NCBI GenBank assembly: GCA_964513465.1
Contig: CAZEMR010000096.1
Location: 1-10,814, forward strand
Length of the DNA: 10,814 bases
Direction: 5' to 3'
Source of the DNA: CAZEMR01 sp964513465
GTDB taxonomy: Bacteria > Bacteroidota > Ignavibacteria > Kapaibacteriales > UBA2268
Part shown: positions 1-6,771 of the stretch, in pieces
How positions within the stretch are numbered: position 1 is the first letter of the stretch
Layout: every line of letters begins with the position of its first letter
The notes under the pieces: model-generated
What the model saw: the letters and a program-made list of their open reading frames with translations, nothing else
The model's database searches: none
Told to the model about the DNA's origin: nothing
Translations under genes and position numbers: made by a program

Positions 1-24
1 CCCGGAATACATTTATTAAGTCAG

Positions 25-56
25 AGCGACGGATTTCCCGATTCGTCGCTTTTTTT
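25..56 (+). terminator. Rho-independent terminator for a gene upstream of the window
   Basis: AGCGACGGA (25-33) pairs with TTCGTCGCT (42-50): nine pairs, one of them G-U, around an eight-base loop. Seven T follow directly (50-56). The T-run is only on the + strand side, so it ends transcription coming from the left, from a gene outside the window. It also separates the WG-repeat gene from that unit. Confidence 0.85.
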
Positions 57-94
57 ATGGACGCAATAAATTAAATCATTTGCATATTAGTCAT

Positions 95-102
95 TATTTT
101 TG
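95..102 (+). promoter_or_regulatory. Possible Bacteroidota-type -7 box before the WG-repeat gene
   Basis: TATTTTTG at 95-102 matches the Bacteroidota -7 consensus TAnnTTTG exactly. No TTTG is found at the usual 19-21 bases upstream; the only nearby TTTG (79-82) is 12 bases away. If the box is real, transcription starts near 109. That would exclude the TTG/GTG/ATG codons at 100-108 as starts and favour ATG 142. This rests on a single short motif and on an assumed lineage. Confidence 0.25.
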
Positions 103-141
103 GTGATGATAACAAAATTTTTCATAATTTTCGGAAATTTG

Positions 142-1233
142 ATGAGAAAGCTTCTTCCATTCGTCCTCTTTATATTATTGACTCAATCATCGCTATCCCA
201 GCATCTGTATCCTGTGGAAATCGACGGTGAAGTAGGTTATATCGATACAAACGGCGAAGTGCGGATCGAGGCAATATACGACACTCCGGTGCGCGATGGC
301 TCCGTTCGCATCGGAAAGAAAGATTACCCGGCCCGGATTATCCCCGACTATGCATATTTTTCGGAAGGCAGAGCGGTAGTCAAAATCCGTGAATATTTCC
401 TTAAAATTATCCCCTGGGGATTTCATTACGAGGTAATCGATTCGAACGGCAATAGCTTATTCGAGACCGGCGAAGACGAAATATACGTCTACCGTGAGGG
501 TCTGGCAGTGCGCGAATCCCGCCACGAAACATTCGCTTATGAATCCGAATCGGTGTATGGATATGTCAATACCAGCGGGGAATGGGAAATACTTCCGATT
601 TTCACATATGCCTCGCCCTTCAATAATGGTGTTGCGCTGGTGCTTTACGAGGATTTTTTCCGGTTTATCGACCGCGAGGGAGAATTTCTGCATGATGGAT
701 ATTTTGAGGACGCGTATAATTACAGCGAAGGTCTGGCGCCGGTCAAATTAGACGAAAAATGGGGTTATATCGACCGCAAGGGAGAATTAGTTATCTCGTC
801 GCATTTCTGGCAGGCGCGTCAGTTCTCGGACGGCGCGGCAATGGTAGTGCCGGACAGCGTATCGGGCAAATACCGCTTTATCAATAAGAACGGCGAATAT
901 ATAAATGATTCCGAATACTCCGCGGCGTGGAATTTCTCGGAGGGCCGCGCTCTGGTGCGGATCGGCGATAAATACGGCTATCTCGCCCCCGACGGAAGTC
1001 TTGCGATTGAGGCAAAATTCGAGGACGCAGGCACATTCTCCGACGGTGTTGCACCGGTGAAGATTTCGGTCTCGTGGGGTTTTATCGACCAAAACGGCAA
1101 TATAGTCTGCGAACCGCAATTCCTTATGGCCGGGCCGTTTCGATCGGGGCTGGCGCCGGTATGGCAGGAGGACGGGAATATGTATTATATAAATAAAAAA
1201 TGGGAAATCGTCCATCAGGCAACGGATCGGTAA
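142..1233 (+). CDS. Exported WG-repeat (KWG/WG_beta_rep) protein
   Basis: The product has 363 residues. Residues 1-20 form a signal peptide (MRKLL, then a hydrophobic core, ending SSLSQ), so it is probably exported to the periplasm or surface. The rest is about nine WG-type repeats of 30-40 residues. Each typically runs F-S-(E/D)-G-x-A-x-V, then (W/Y)-G-(Y/F)-I-D, then N/K-G-E. Clear units start near residues 73, 118, 159, 193, 228, 265, 299 and 333, with a first half-unit at 31-47. WG repeats are predicted beta-rich modules of unknown biochemical role; no catalytic domain is seen. The ORF is open back to TTG 100, but ATG 142 is chosen because it puts the charged n-region directly before the hydrophobic core and has GGA seven bases upstream. 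The gene ends six bases from the stop of the convergent glycosyltransferase. A 5-bp hairpin over the stop (1223-1237) has no T-run, so read-through is possible. Confidence 0.85.
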   Translation: MRKLLPFVLFILLTQSSLSQHLYPVEIDGEVGYIDTNGEVRIEAIYDTPVRDGSVRIGKKDYPARIIPDYAYFSEGRAVVKIREYFLKIIPWGFHYEVIDSNGNSLFETGEDEIYVYREGLAVRESRHETFAYESESVYGYVNTSGEWEILPIFTYASPFNNGVALVLYEDFFRFIDREGEFLHDGYFEDAYNYSEGLAPVKLDEKWGYIDRKGELVISSHFWQARQFSDGAAMVVPDSVSGKYRFINKNGEYINDSEYSAAWNFSEGRALVRIGDKYGYLAPDGSLAIEAKFEDAGTFSDGVAPVKISVSWGFIDQNGNIVCEPQFLMAGPFRSGLAPVWQEDGNMYYINKKWEIVHQATDR

Positions 1234-1239
1234 TCCGCG

Positions 1240-2400
1240 CTATTCGAATTTGCTGTCGGGAAGTCCTTCGCCCTCGGATAGCTCTTCGTAGAATTCCATA
1301 ATCGCGCGGGCCAGACTGTTCCAGGAAAACCTCCGCTTGTATTTGCGGATATTATCTTCGAATTCCTCGCGCTTATCCTCCTCGAAATACCGCTCGATTG
1401 CCGAGCGCAGACTCGCCGGATCGGCCGAGGCGACCATCTCGCCGGTGCGATGGGGCTCGATCATCTCTTTGAGTCCGCCGACATCGGTGGCCACCACCGG
1501 CAGATCGAAGTGATAGGCAATCCCGACAATCCCGCTCTGGGTGGCGGATTTATAGGGCAGCACGCAGACGTCCGCCGCCGAGAAAAACAGCGGCACTTCC
1601 TTATCCGAGATATAGCGGATATTCAGATCGAGTTTGTCATATAAATTATTTTCTTTTACGATTGTCTCATATTTTTTGAAATCGCCATAGACCTCGCCGG
1701 CTATCACGAGCACATAATCCTCGGGCAGTTCGGCCAGCGCCTCGAGCAATAGGTCCAGCCCTTTATACGAGCGGATAAATCCGAAGAACAGCAGCACCTT
1801 GCGGTCGGGATCGATGCCGAGCTTTTCGCGGGCAATGTCCTGCGGCAGCTTCTCGCCGAAGTGGTTATAGAGCGGGTGTTCGTGCATGATATATTTAGCA
1901 TCGGGCCGCATTTCGAGCAGGTCGTCGCGGACTTTCTCGCTCATTACTACAAATCCGTGATTCTGCTCGAGAAAATATTTTGTGAATTTAATATCGCCGG
2001 GCCGCGGTTCGTGGGGTATCACATTGTCTAATATGGTGATATTAATACACTTACCGGTTTCCTTCGTTTTTTTTGCGACATATCCGAGCGATGGCGCGAA
2101 AAACGGCATCCAGAATTTCATGAGCATCATATCCGGCTCGAAGTCCTTGATTTTCTTCGATGCTGTGTAGTAGCTCACGGGGTTGATAGTATCGAGTATG
2201 GCGGTGGAGGGTACATCGTCGACAATATCGCCACGCTCGACGTACTGGCTTTTGCCGGGGAAGAGTATCTGCGGATACTGCCGGGTAAATGTAAATGCGC
2301 GGATGTTCTGGCCGGTCTCGAGCGCGCGGTAGAGCGCCGCGTTGAACTGTGCAATCCCGCCGCGAAAGGGATAAAAGGTCGATAGATAAGCGATATTCAT
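1240..2400 (-). CDS. GT-B glycosyltransferase, family 4-like
   Basis: A 386-residue cytoplasmic glycosyltransferase that should transfer a sugar from a nucleotide-sugar donor to a glycan or lipid acceptor. The N-terminal acceptor domain starts MNIAYLSTFYPFRGGIAQF with the glycine-rich loop at 13-16. The C-terminal donor domain contains LLFFGFIRSYKGLDLLLEA (203-221), VIAGE (232-236), AADVCVLPYKSATQSG (275-290) and PVVATDVGGLKEMI (301-314). The classical E-x7-E donor motif is missing: Ala and Ile stand where the two Glu normally are, in the context ATQSGIVGIAYHFDLP. I recall this as the usual form in a Bacteroidota subgroup, so it is probably active. ATG 2400 has only a weak AGGG about ten bases upstream. 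It is transcribed divergently from the GT9 gene, suggesting a shared glycan locus. Donor and acceptor cannot be told from sequence. Confidence 0.85.
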   Translation of the reverse strand: MNIAYLSTFYPFRGGIAQFNAALYRALETGQNIRAFTFTRQYPQILFPGKSQYVERGDIVDDVPSTAILDTINPVSYYTASKKIKDFEPDMMLMKFWMPFFAPSLGYVAKKTKETGKCINITILDNVIPHEPRPGDIKFTKYFLEQNHGFVVMSEKVRDDLLEMRPDAKYIMHEHPLYNHFGEKLPQDIAREKLGIDPDRKVLLFFGFIRSYKGLDLLLEALAELPEDYVLVIAGEVYGDFKKYETIVKENNLYDKLDLNIRYISDKEVPLFFSAADVCVLPYKSATQSGIVGIAYHFDLPVVATDVGGLKEMIEPHRTGEMVASADPASLRSAIERYFEEDKREEFEDNIRKYKRRFSWNSLARAIMEFYEELSEGEGLPDSKFE

Positions 2401-2475
2401 TCGAAAAAGCCCTGCCGTTTTTTGGATAAATGGAATATATAATTTAATTAATTTCGTGGAATTTTTTAAATTATG

Positions 2476-2505
2476 CGCCGATTCCCCTATATGTATATAT
2501 CGGCG
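2476..2505. promoter_or_regulatory. Inverted repeat in divergent promoter region
   Basis: CGCCGAT (2476-2482) and ATCGGCG (2499-2505) are perfect 7-bp arms around a 16-base AT-rich loop. The element lies between two divergent glycosyltransferase genes, 76 bases from one start and 91 from the other. It could be an operator or a leader hairpin; nothing identifies a regulator. The rest of the 195-base divergent spacer (2401-2595) is AT-rich without other clear signals apart from the promoter at 2528-2560. Confidence 0.35.
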
Positions 2506-2527
2506 GATTCGCGGGTTAATTTATTTT

Positions 2528-2560
2528 TTTGGCAATATTTCGAATAATTGAGCAATTTTG
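2528..2560 (+). promoter_or_regulatory. Candidate Bacteroidota-type promoter of the GT9 gene
   Basis: TTTG (2528-2531) is followed after 21 bases by CAATTTTG (2553-2560). The Bacteroidota primary-sigma consensus is TTTG, 19-21 bases, TAnnTTTG; only the first base of the -7 box deviates. Transcription would start about 2567-2570, leaving a leader of roughly 26-29 bases before ATG 2596. It would also rule out the in-frame TTG at 2548 as the start. Confidence 0.4.
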
Positions 2561-2595
2561 TCAAAAATCCCGAATATGCTATATTGTCCGACGAA

Positions 2596-3675
2596 ATGTC
2601 ATTCGCAAAAAAAATAGAACTCGCCGCAAGGGGCCGCCTGAACCGCTGGCTCGACGGCACCGGCATCCCCAGGCTGATAGAATCGCCGGGGGAAGCAATC
2701 GATCTGCCCGACCGGCCGCGAATACTGCTGCTGCGCCACGACCGCATCGGCGATGTGCTGGTATCAGTGCCGATCGTCCGCCACATCCGCCGTGCGCTGC
2801 CCGAAGCAAGGATCGACATTCTGCTCAGCCACCGGAATTACGGTGTGCGCCGGGCGGTGGAACAATATTGCGATAATATATATATTTATGAAAAATCGCC
2901 TGCGGTATCGATCAGGCTGATCCGCCGGATCAAACACAACGGCTACGATCTCGCGGTCGATTTGCTCGACAACCGCTCGGCTACTTCGTCAATTCTGATA
3001 CGCAATTGCGGGGCTTCGCGGCGGCTCGGCTTCGATAAGGAGAACCGCGGCATTTATTCGCATATCGTGCCGCGCGGCGACCGTCAGCGCGAGCACATCG
3101 TCGAGCGGTTTGCCCGTTTGCTGACCGCGTTCGGCGTCGATCCGGAGGGGATCGATCTCTCGCTCGAATACCCGCTGAGCGATGAGGAAATCGTCGCCGC
3201 CCGCGAGAAGATGGGCATTAAGCAGGCAAAATTGCGAATCGGGATAAACCTGGCCGGCAGCGATCGCGCAAAATTCTGGGGCACAGATAATAACGTCGAT
3301 TTCATAAAAATAATTTCGGATAAGCTTGACTGCGAAGTCCGCATATTCGCACTGCCGGACTATTCAGCCGAAGTCGATGAAATATGCCGCCGCAGCCCGG
3401 CAACCCCCGCGCCCGCGGCTGGCTCGGTTCATGAATATGCCGCTCTGCTGCGCACCTGCGACGCAATCGTCACACCCGACACCGCAGCGGTGCACTTTGC
3501 CGCGGCGTGGAAGATCCCCGCGCTTGCAATGTACAACACCGCCGGGCAGAGCTTCGGTGGGATTCCGTGGTATCCCTGGCAGTCGCCGCATCGCGCGCTG
3601 ACCACTTCGCGTCCGCCGCTGTCGAACATCACGGTCGCCGAGGCAGTCGCCGCCTTCCTGGAGCTGGGCTTATAG
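2596..3675 (+). CDS. Glycosyltransferase family 9 (heptosyltransferase-like)
   Basis: A 359-residue GT9 enzyme, the fold of ADP-heptose:LPS heptosyltransferases. It would add a sugar to lipopolysaccharide core or a related glycan at the inner face of the inner membrane. The N-terminal domain has RILLLRHDRIGDVLVSVP (42-59), the family's opening motif. The donor domain starts near IGINLAGSDRAKFW (215-228) and carries DTAAVHFAAAWKIP (295-308), equivalent to the conserved D-T-G-x-x-H-x-A-A nucleotide-sugar loop. Length is normal for the family. ATG 2596 is preferred over TTG 2548 because of the promoter at 2528-2560 and because the extra 16 residues look unlike the family. No Shine-Dalgarno is visible, common in Bacteroidota. 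Converges on the hydrolase gene across a repeat cluster. The exact substrate (heptose or another sugar) is not determinable. Confidence 0.88.
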   Translation: MSFAKKIELAARGRLNRWLDGTGIPRLIESPGEAIDLPDRPRILLLRHDRIGDVLVSVPIVRHIRRALPEARIDILLSHRNYGVRRAVEQYCDNIYIYEKSPAVSIRLIRRIKHNGYDLAVDLLDNRSATSSILIRNCGASRRLGFDKENRGIYSHIVPRGDRQREHIVERFARLLTAFGVDPEGIDLSLEYPLSDEEIVAAREKMGIKQAKLRIGINLAGSDRAKFWGTDNNVDFIKIISDKLDCEVRIFALPDYSAEVDEICRRSPATPAPAAGSVHEYAALLRTCDAIVTPDTAAVHFAAAWKIPALAMYNTAGQSFGGIPWYPWQSPHRALTTSRPPLSNITVAEAVAAFLELGL

Positions 3676-3683
3676 ATATTGTA

Positions 3684-3711
3684 GAGACTGCTTCGCTGCG
3701 CTCGCAGTGAC
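3684..3711 (+). repeat. REP-like interspersed palindromic element
   Basis: The 28-base unit starts GAGACTGCTTCGCTGC and ends GCTCGCAGTGAC; ACTGC (3687-3691) and GCAGT (3704-3708) are perfect arms. It closely resembles the 'GAGATTGCTTCGC...CGCAATGAC' type of small repeat that I recall from intergenic DNA in many bacterial genomes. A second short hairpin, CACC-GCG-GGTG, follows at 3711-3721. It sits immediately after the GT9 stop in a convergent spacer, the usual place for REP elements. Confidence 0.55.
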
Positions 3712-3740
3712 ACCGCGGGTGGCACCAAATTACTACTCCT

Positions 3741-3763
3741 CAGAGGCCTGAAGCCCTCTGTTG
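3741..3763 (-). repeat. Palindromic repeat unit, copy 1 (inverted)
   Basis: Read on the - strand this 23-base unit is CAACAGAGGGCTT followed by CAGGCCTCTG. It matches the second copy (3783-3805) at 19 of 23 positions, in opposite orientation, and is itself partly self-complementary (CAGAGG with CCTCTG). It belongs with its partner to a REP-like pair between two convergent genes and may act as a transcript-end structure. Confidence 0.6.
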
Positions 3764-3782
3764 CGTCTTTGATAAGCTCCCA

Positions 3783-3805
3783 CAACAAAGGGCTTTAGCC
3801 CTTTG
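3783..3805 (+). repeat. Palindromic repeat unit, copy 2
   Basis: CAACAAAGGGCTT followed by TAGCCCTTTG. AAAGGGCT and AGCCCTTT form a perfect 8-bp stem with a two-base centre. It is the inverted partner of the unit at 3741-3763, 19 bases away, so the two could also pair with each other as a larger cruciform. The remaining bases of the spacer, 3806-3839, show nothing recognisable. Confidence 0.6.
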
Positions 3806-3839
3806 CGCAGCAATCTTATTCCATGATTACCTTAATGAT

Positions 3840-4589
3840 TCACTTATCGAGGAAATCCAGCGCCAGAGCGCGGAATTTTTCCTTTTCGGTGACCATCAGC
3901 GGGTGGGCTCCGCCGTCGAATACTTCGATGCGGCAATGCTGCATCTGCTCGCATAGGCGGCGCATACGCGCTTCGATATTCGGGATCAGTTTATCCTCGG
4001 GGCTGCACGTAAAGAGCGTCTCGGATTCGATTTTGGTGACATCGCCGATAATCATCTGCGAGGGGTCGTCGGCCATGCGTTCGAGCATTTCCATTTCTTT
4101 ATCTATTATACTCTCCCAGTCGTCGCCGTGCATTTTTTTCCACCATGCCACCGGCAGAGTTTCTTTTTTCGATTTTTCGCGGCTGCGTTTCATTCGCTCG
4201 ACTTCTTCTTTTGTAAGCTCATTACCGAAGAAGCTGTCGGCGATAAATTTTGTGAATAATTTCGTTTTTTGGGTGGCGATGTTCATAACCGTCATCGCGC
4301 CTCCGGAGGTGCCGATTGCCTGCAGGCTTTCGATACCGAGCTGGCCGAGCAGTATCACAGCGGCCTCGGCATTGCATCGCCAGAAATCCGCGCAGAACTG
4401 ATCGAGGCGTTCGCTGCGGCCGTGTCCGGGAAAATCGAAATATATTACATGAAAATACTGCGAATAGTAGTCGATTTCCGAATCAAGCATCCGCGCCGAT
4501 GCGGTATTGCCGTGAACCATCAGCAATGGCGAGCCTTCGCCTTTTTCGCCGTAGTATACTTTTTTTCCGCCGTAATTGAAATATGCCAT
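3840..4589 (-). CDS. Alpha/beta-fold hydrolase
   Basis: A 249-residue cytoplasmic alpha/beta hydrolase with a complete catalytic triad. The HGNTAS loop (26-31) is the oxyanion-hole region, GTSGGA (93-98) is the nucleophile elbow with Ser95, CSPEDKLIP (195-203) carries Asp199, and GGAHP (226-230) carries His229. A charged helical lid lies between about 120 and 180. No signal peptide is seen. It could be an esterase, peptidase or lipid-active hydrolase; the substrate is not predictable. ATG 4589 is well supported by AGGAGA six bases upstream, one of the few strong ribosome binding sites here. It is the last gene of the maf-permease-plsY run, 48 bases after plsY; a link to lipid metabolism with PlsY is speculative. 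Confidence 0.88.
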   Translation of the reverse strand: MAYFNYGGKKVYYGEKGEGSPLLMVHGNTASARMLDSEIDYYSQYFHVIYFDFPGHGRSERLDQFCADFWRCNAEAAVILLGQLGIESLQAIGTSGGAMTVMNIATQKTKLFTKFIADSFFGNELTKEEVERMKRSREKSKKETLPVAWWKKMHGDDWESIIDKEMEMLERMADDPSQMIIGDVTKIESETLFTCSPEDKLIPNIEARMRRLCEQMQHCRIEVFDGGAHPLMVTEKEKFRALALDFLDK

Positions 4590-4637
4590 TTCATTCTCCT
4601 ATATATATTTACTGAATTTCTTCATATGTTCATATTT

Positions 4638-5261
4638 TTATTTTTTTGTCTTAATTAATTCCAAAATCGGTTTGACGTGTCGAGCGAGGATTATCAGGCA
4701 GATGAATAACAGCATAATGCGGTAATCATCGGCGAACCAGAAGCGCAGGGTCTGCATATTCATAATTGCATTATCCGGCGCAGCCCAGGCCATCAGGGGC
4801 GTCAGCACGGTTGCGAATACGTTGGCTATGTGCACCTGGCGGTGGATTATATAATATTCCATTGCCCACAAAACCGCCCAGATCATTACGGCGAATGGCG
4901 AAATCGCCGCAAGCGCCCCAGCAGCGGTAGCCAGCCCACGGCCACCCTTGAATCGGAGCCAAATGCTGAAATTATGCCCGAATACAGCGGCGGCGGCGGC
5001 GTAAGCGACCGGAGCGAATTCCCACGGGAAATAATAATGCGCCGCCCACACCGCAAACGCACCTTTGGCGGCGTCGGCTGCGAAAACGAGAGCGCCGGCC
5101 GACCATTTGCCGGTCACTTCGTAACTATTTGTCGTGCCGAGATTTCCCGTTCCTTCGCGGCGAAGATCGCGGCCGAATACCATTCTTACGATCAGCCATG
5201 CCATCGGCATCGAGCCGATCAGGTAGCCAATTAATGCGCCATATAGAATATCAAAATCCAT
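4638..5261 (-). CDS. plsY: PlsY, acyl-phosphate:glycerol-3-phosphate acyltransferase
   Basis: A 207-residue integral membrane enzyme that transfers an acyl chain from acyl-phosphate (made by PlsX) to glycerol-3-phosphate, giving lysophosphatidic acid, the first step of phospholipid synthesis. Three signature regions are present: GSMPMAWL with the following GTGNLGTTN (16-23 and 37-45), GHNFSIWLRFKGGRGLAT (95-112), and the C-terminal ARH (193-195). About five membrane segments surround them, as in the family. Start ATG 5261 has a short CGGAA just upstream. It follows the ABC permease by 26 bases and precedes the hydrolase by 48, so it is likely co-transcribed. Length and motifs are ordinary for PlsY. 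No plsX is in the window. Confidence 0.95.
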   Translation of the reverse strand: MDFDILYGALIGYLIGSMPMAWLIVRMVFGRDLRREGTGNLGTTNSYEVTGKWSAGALVFAADAAKGAFAVWAAHYYFPWEFAPVAYAAAAAVFGHNFSIWLRFKGGRGLATAAGALAAISPFAVMIWAVLWAMEYYIIHRQVHIANVFATVLTPLMAWAAPDNAIMNMQTLRFWFADDYRIMLLFICLIILARHVKPILELIKTKK

Positions 5262-5287
5262 TTTTCCGAAAAATTATTCAAACAAAA

Positions 5288-6169
5288 TCAGGTGTCGCGT
5301 AACTTAAGTAATTTCATCTGGATAAGCGAAATCGCCAGCAGCATGAAGAATACCACATAGGCCAGCGCTGCGGCGTATCCCATCGCGTCGGTTTTCTCGA
5401 ATGCATTGACGAATACCATATATACCAGCGTGGTGGTTTCGTTGAGCGGGCCGCCCTTGGTCATCACGAATATTTCTATGAATATCTGGAAGGACTTGAT
5501 TGTATTGATAATTACAACGAAAAGCAGCGTGGGGCGGATCATCGGAAATGTGATTTCGCGGAATCGCTGCCATGCCGACGCCCCGGCCAGATGAGCCGCG
5601 TCATAGAGGTCTTCGCTGATAGTCTGCATCCCGGCCAGAAATAGCACCATGTAGTAGCCCACGGCCATCCAGACGTCCATTGCCATTATGGAGAGCAGCG
5701 CGGTGGATGGTTCGCCGAGCCAGCCGCGCTCGGGGTAGGGGATGCCGAGGGTTTGCAGGATCATATTTATATATCCGTCGCGGGAGTATAAGTTTGTGAA
5801 GATTAAGGCAATTACTACCATCGAAGTAACCGATGGCATAAAATACGAAGCCCGGAAAAATTCCTTGAATCGCGTCAGCCGGCTATTGAGCATTGCCGCA
5901 AACAAAAGAGCCAGAGCGGTCGTAACGGGAACGGTGCCAAGCGTGAATATCGCCGTATTCGAAAGCGCCTTCCAGAATATGTCATCTGCGAAAATCCGCT
6001 CATAATTGGCCAGTCCTACGAACTGTGACGTATCGGTCAGAGTGCCGTAGTCCGTCAGGCTCATCCAGAGCGCATAGCCCAGTGGGTAGAGCCAGAACAC
6101 CGCGAAGGTGATCACCCAGGGGGCGAGCAAGGTGGCGGTGTTGATATTTTCGGCGAAGCGTTTTTTCAT
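5288..6169 (-). CDS. Carbohydrate ABC transporter permease, MalF/UgpA type
   Basis: A 293-residue inner-membrane permease of the sugar ABC importer family (MalF/UgpA/LacF side, BPD_transp_1). The N-terminus LLAPWVITFAVFWLYPL (14-30) is the first of six predicted membrane segments (others near 73-95, 107-128, 157-180, 212-232, 265-285). The EAA loop that docks the ATPase reads DAAHLAGASAWQRFREITFP (190-209). The start is ATG 6169, inside the end of maf (ATGA overlap), so translation is probably coupled; no Shine-Dalgarno is needed or seen. The frame is open 70 codons further upstream, but that extension is arginine-rich out-of-frame maf sequence. Oddly, the usual second permease (MalG/UgpE), binding protein and ATPase are absent from the window, and plsY follows instead. 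The substrate is unknown. Confidence 0.9.
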   Translation of the reverse strand: MKKRFAENINTATLLAPWVITFAVFWLYPLGYALWMSLTDYGTLTDTSQFVGLANYERIFADDIFWKALSNTAIFTLGTVPVTTALALLFAAMLNSRLTRFKEFFRASYFMPSVTSMVVIALIFTNLYSRDGYINMILQTLGIPYPERGWLGEPSTALLSIMAMDVWMAVGYYMVLFLAGMQTISEDLYDAAHLAGASAWQRFREITFPMIRPTLLFVVIINTIKSFQIFIEIFVMTKGGPLNETTTLVYMVFVNAFEKTDAMGYAAALAYVVFFMLLAISLIQMKLLKLRDT

Positions 6170-6771
6170 TTTTTCACAAATTCGGTTAATCGGCGGTAGA
6201 GCAGCTCGAGCGGCAGTCCGACGATGTTGTAATAATCCCCGTTGATATGGCTGACGAATACGGCGCCGAAATCGTCCTGAATGCCGTAGGCGCCGGCCTT
6301 GTCCATGGGCGAGCCGCCATTGACGTATGCGCGGATTTCGTCGGCGCCAAGCTCGCGGAAGGTGACCTCGGTGGCGCAAACGTCCGAAACGCTTCGGGAG
6401 TCGCCGGCCTCGACTATTGCAATGCCTGTAAACACCGTGTGGGTGCGGCCGCTCAGGGTTTGGAGCATTTCGACTGCGTGGTCGGCGTTTTCGGGTTTAT
6501 TGAGCACTTGGCCGTCGAGGACAACGATTGTGTCGGCGCCGACGACGACAGCCCGGCGGCCAAGCTTTGCGGCAATATCTGTGGCTTTGGCAAGCGCGAG
6601 TTTTTCGGCCTGTGCCGCGGGGCTTGCCTCTACGATCAGATCTTCGTTGAACTCGGAAGGCATGATTTCGAATTCGAAACCGAGCTGAGTGAGAAGATGT
6701 TTTCGCCGGGGCGATTTTGACGCAAGTATAAGCGGATTATTTAGTCCGATGAGTTCGGATATTTTGATCAT
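6166..6771 (-). CDS. maf: Maf-family nucleoside triphosphate pyrophosphatase (YhdE/dTTP-UTP type)
   Basis: A 201-residue Maf protein, a cytoplasmic enzyme that hydrolyses non-canonical or surplus nucleoside triphosphates to monophosphate and pyrophosphate and is linked to house-cleaning and division control. All family motifs are present: LASKSPRRKHLL (16-27), GADTIVVLDGQVLNKP with Asp80 and Lys92 (78-93), SGRTHTVFTG (107-116), PMDKAGAYGIQ (155-165) and INGDYYNIVGLPL (176-188). The MDKAGAY form is that of the dTTP/UTP group, not the YceF (m7GTP) group. Start ATG 6771 has GGAA five bases upstream. It is first in the run maf-permease-plsY-hydrolase and its TGA overlaps the permease ATG. Its promoter should lie in 6772-6870, where no clear consensus was found. 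Confidence 0.95.
   Translation of the reverse strand: MIKISELIGLNNPLILASKSPRRKHLLTQLGFEFEIMPSEFNEDLIVEASPAAQAEKLALAKATDIAAKLGRRAVVVGADTIVVLDGQVLNKPENADHAVEMLQTLSGRTHTVFTGIAIVEAGDSRSVSDVCATEVTFRELGADEIRAYVNGGSPMDKAGAYGIQDDFGAVFVSHINGDYYNIVGLPLELLYRRLTEFVKK

Noticed and set aside
100..141. Upstream TTG/GTG/ATG starts for the WG-repeat gene
   Set aside because: They would add a second hydrophobic stretch before an already complete signal peptide, and they coincide with a possible -7 promoter box.
2548..2595. TTG start for the GT9 gene
   Set aside because: It falls inside the proposed promoter and adds residues not typical of the family; ATG 2596 is preferred.
6170..6379. 70-codon N-terminal extension of the ABC permease
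   Set aside because: It is arginine-rich out-of-frame maf sequence. ATG 6169 gives the normal family N-terminus and overlaps the maf stop as ATGA.
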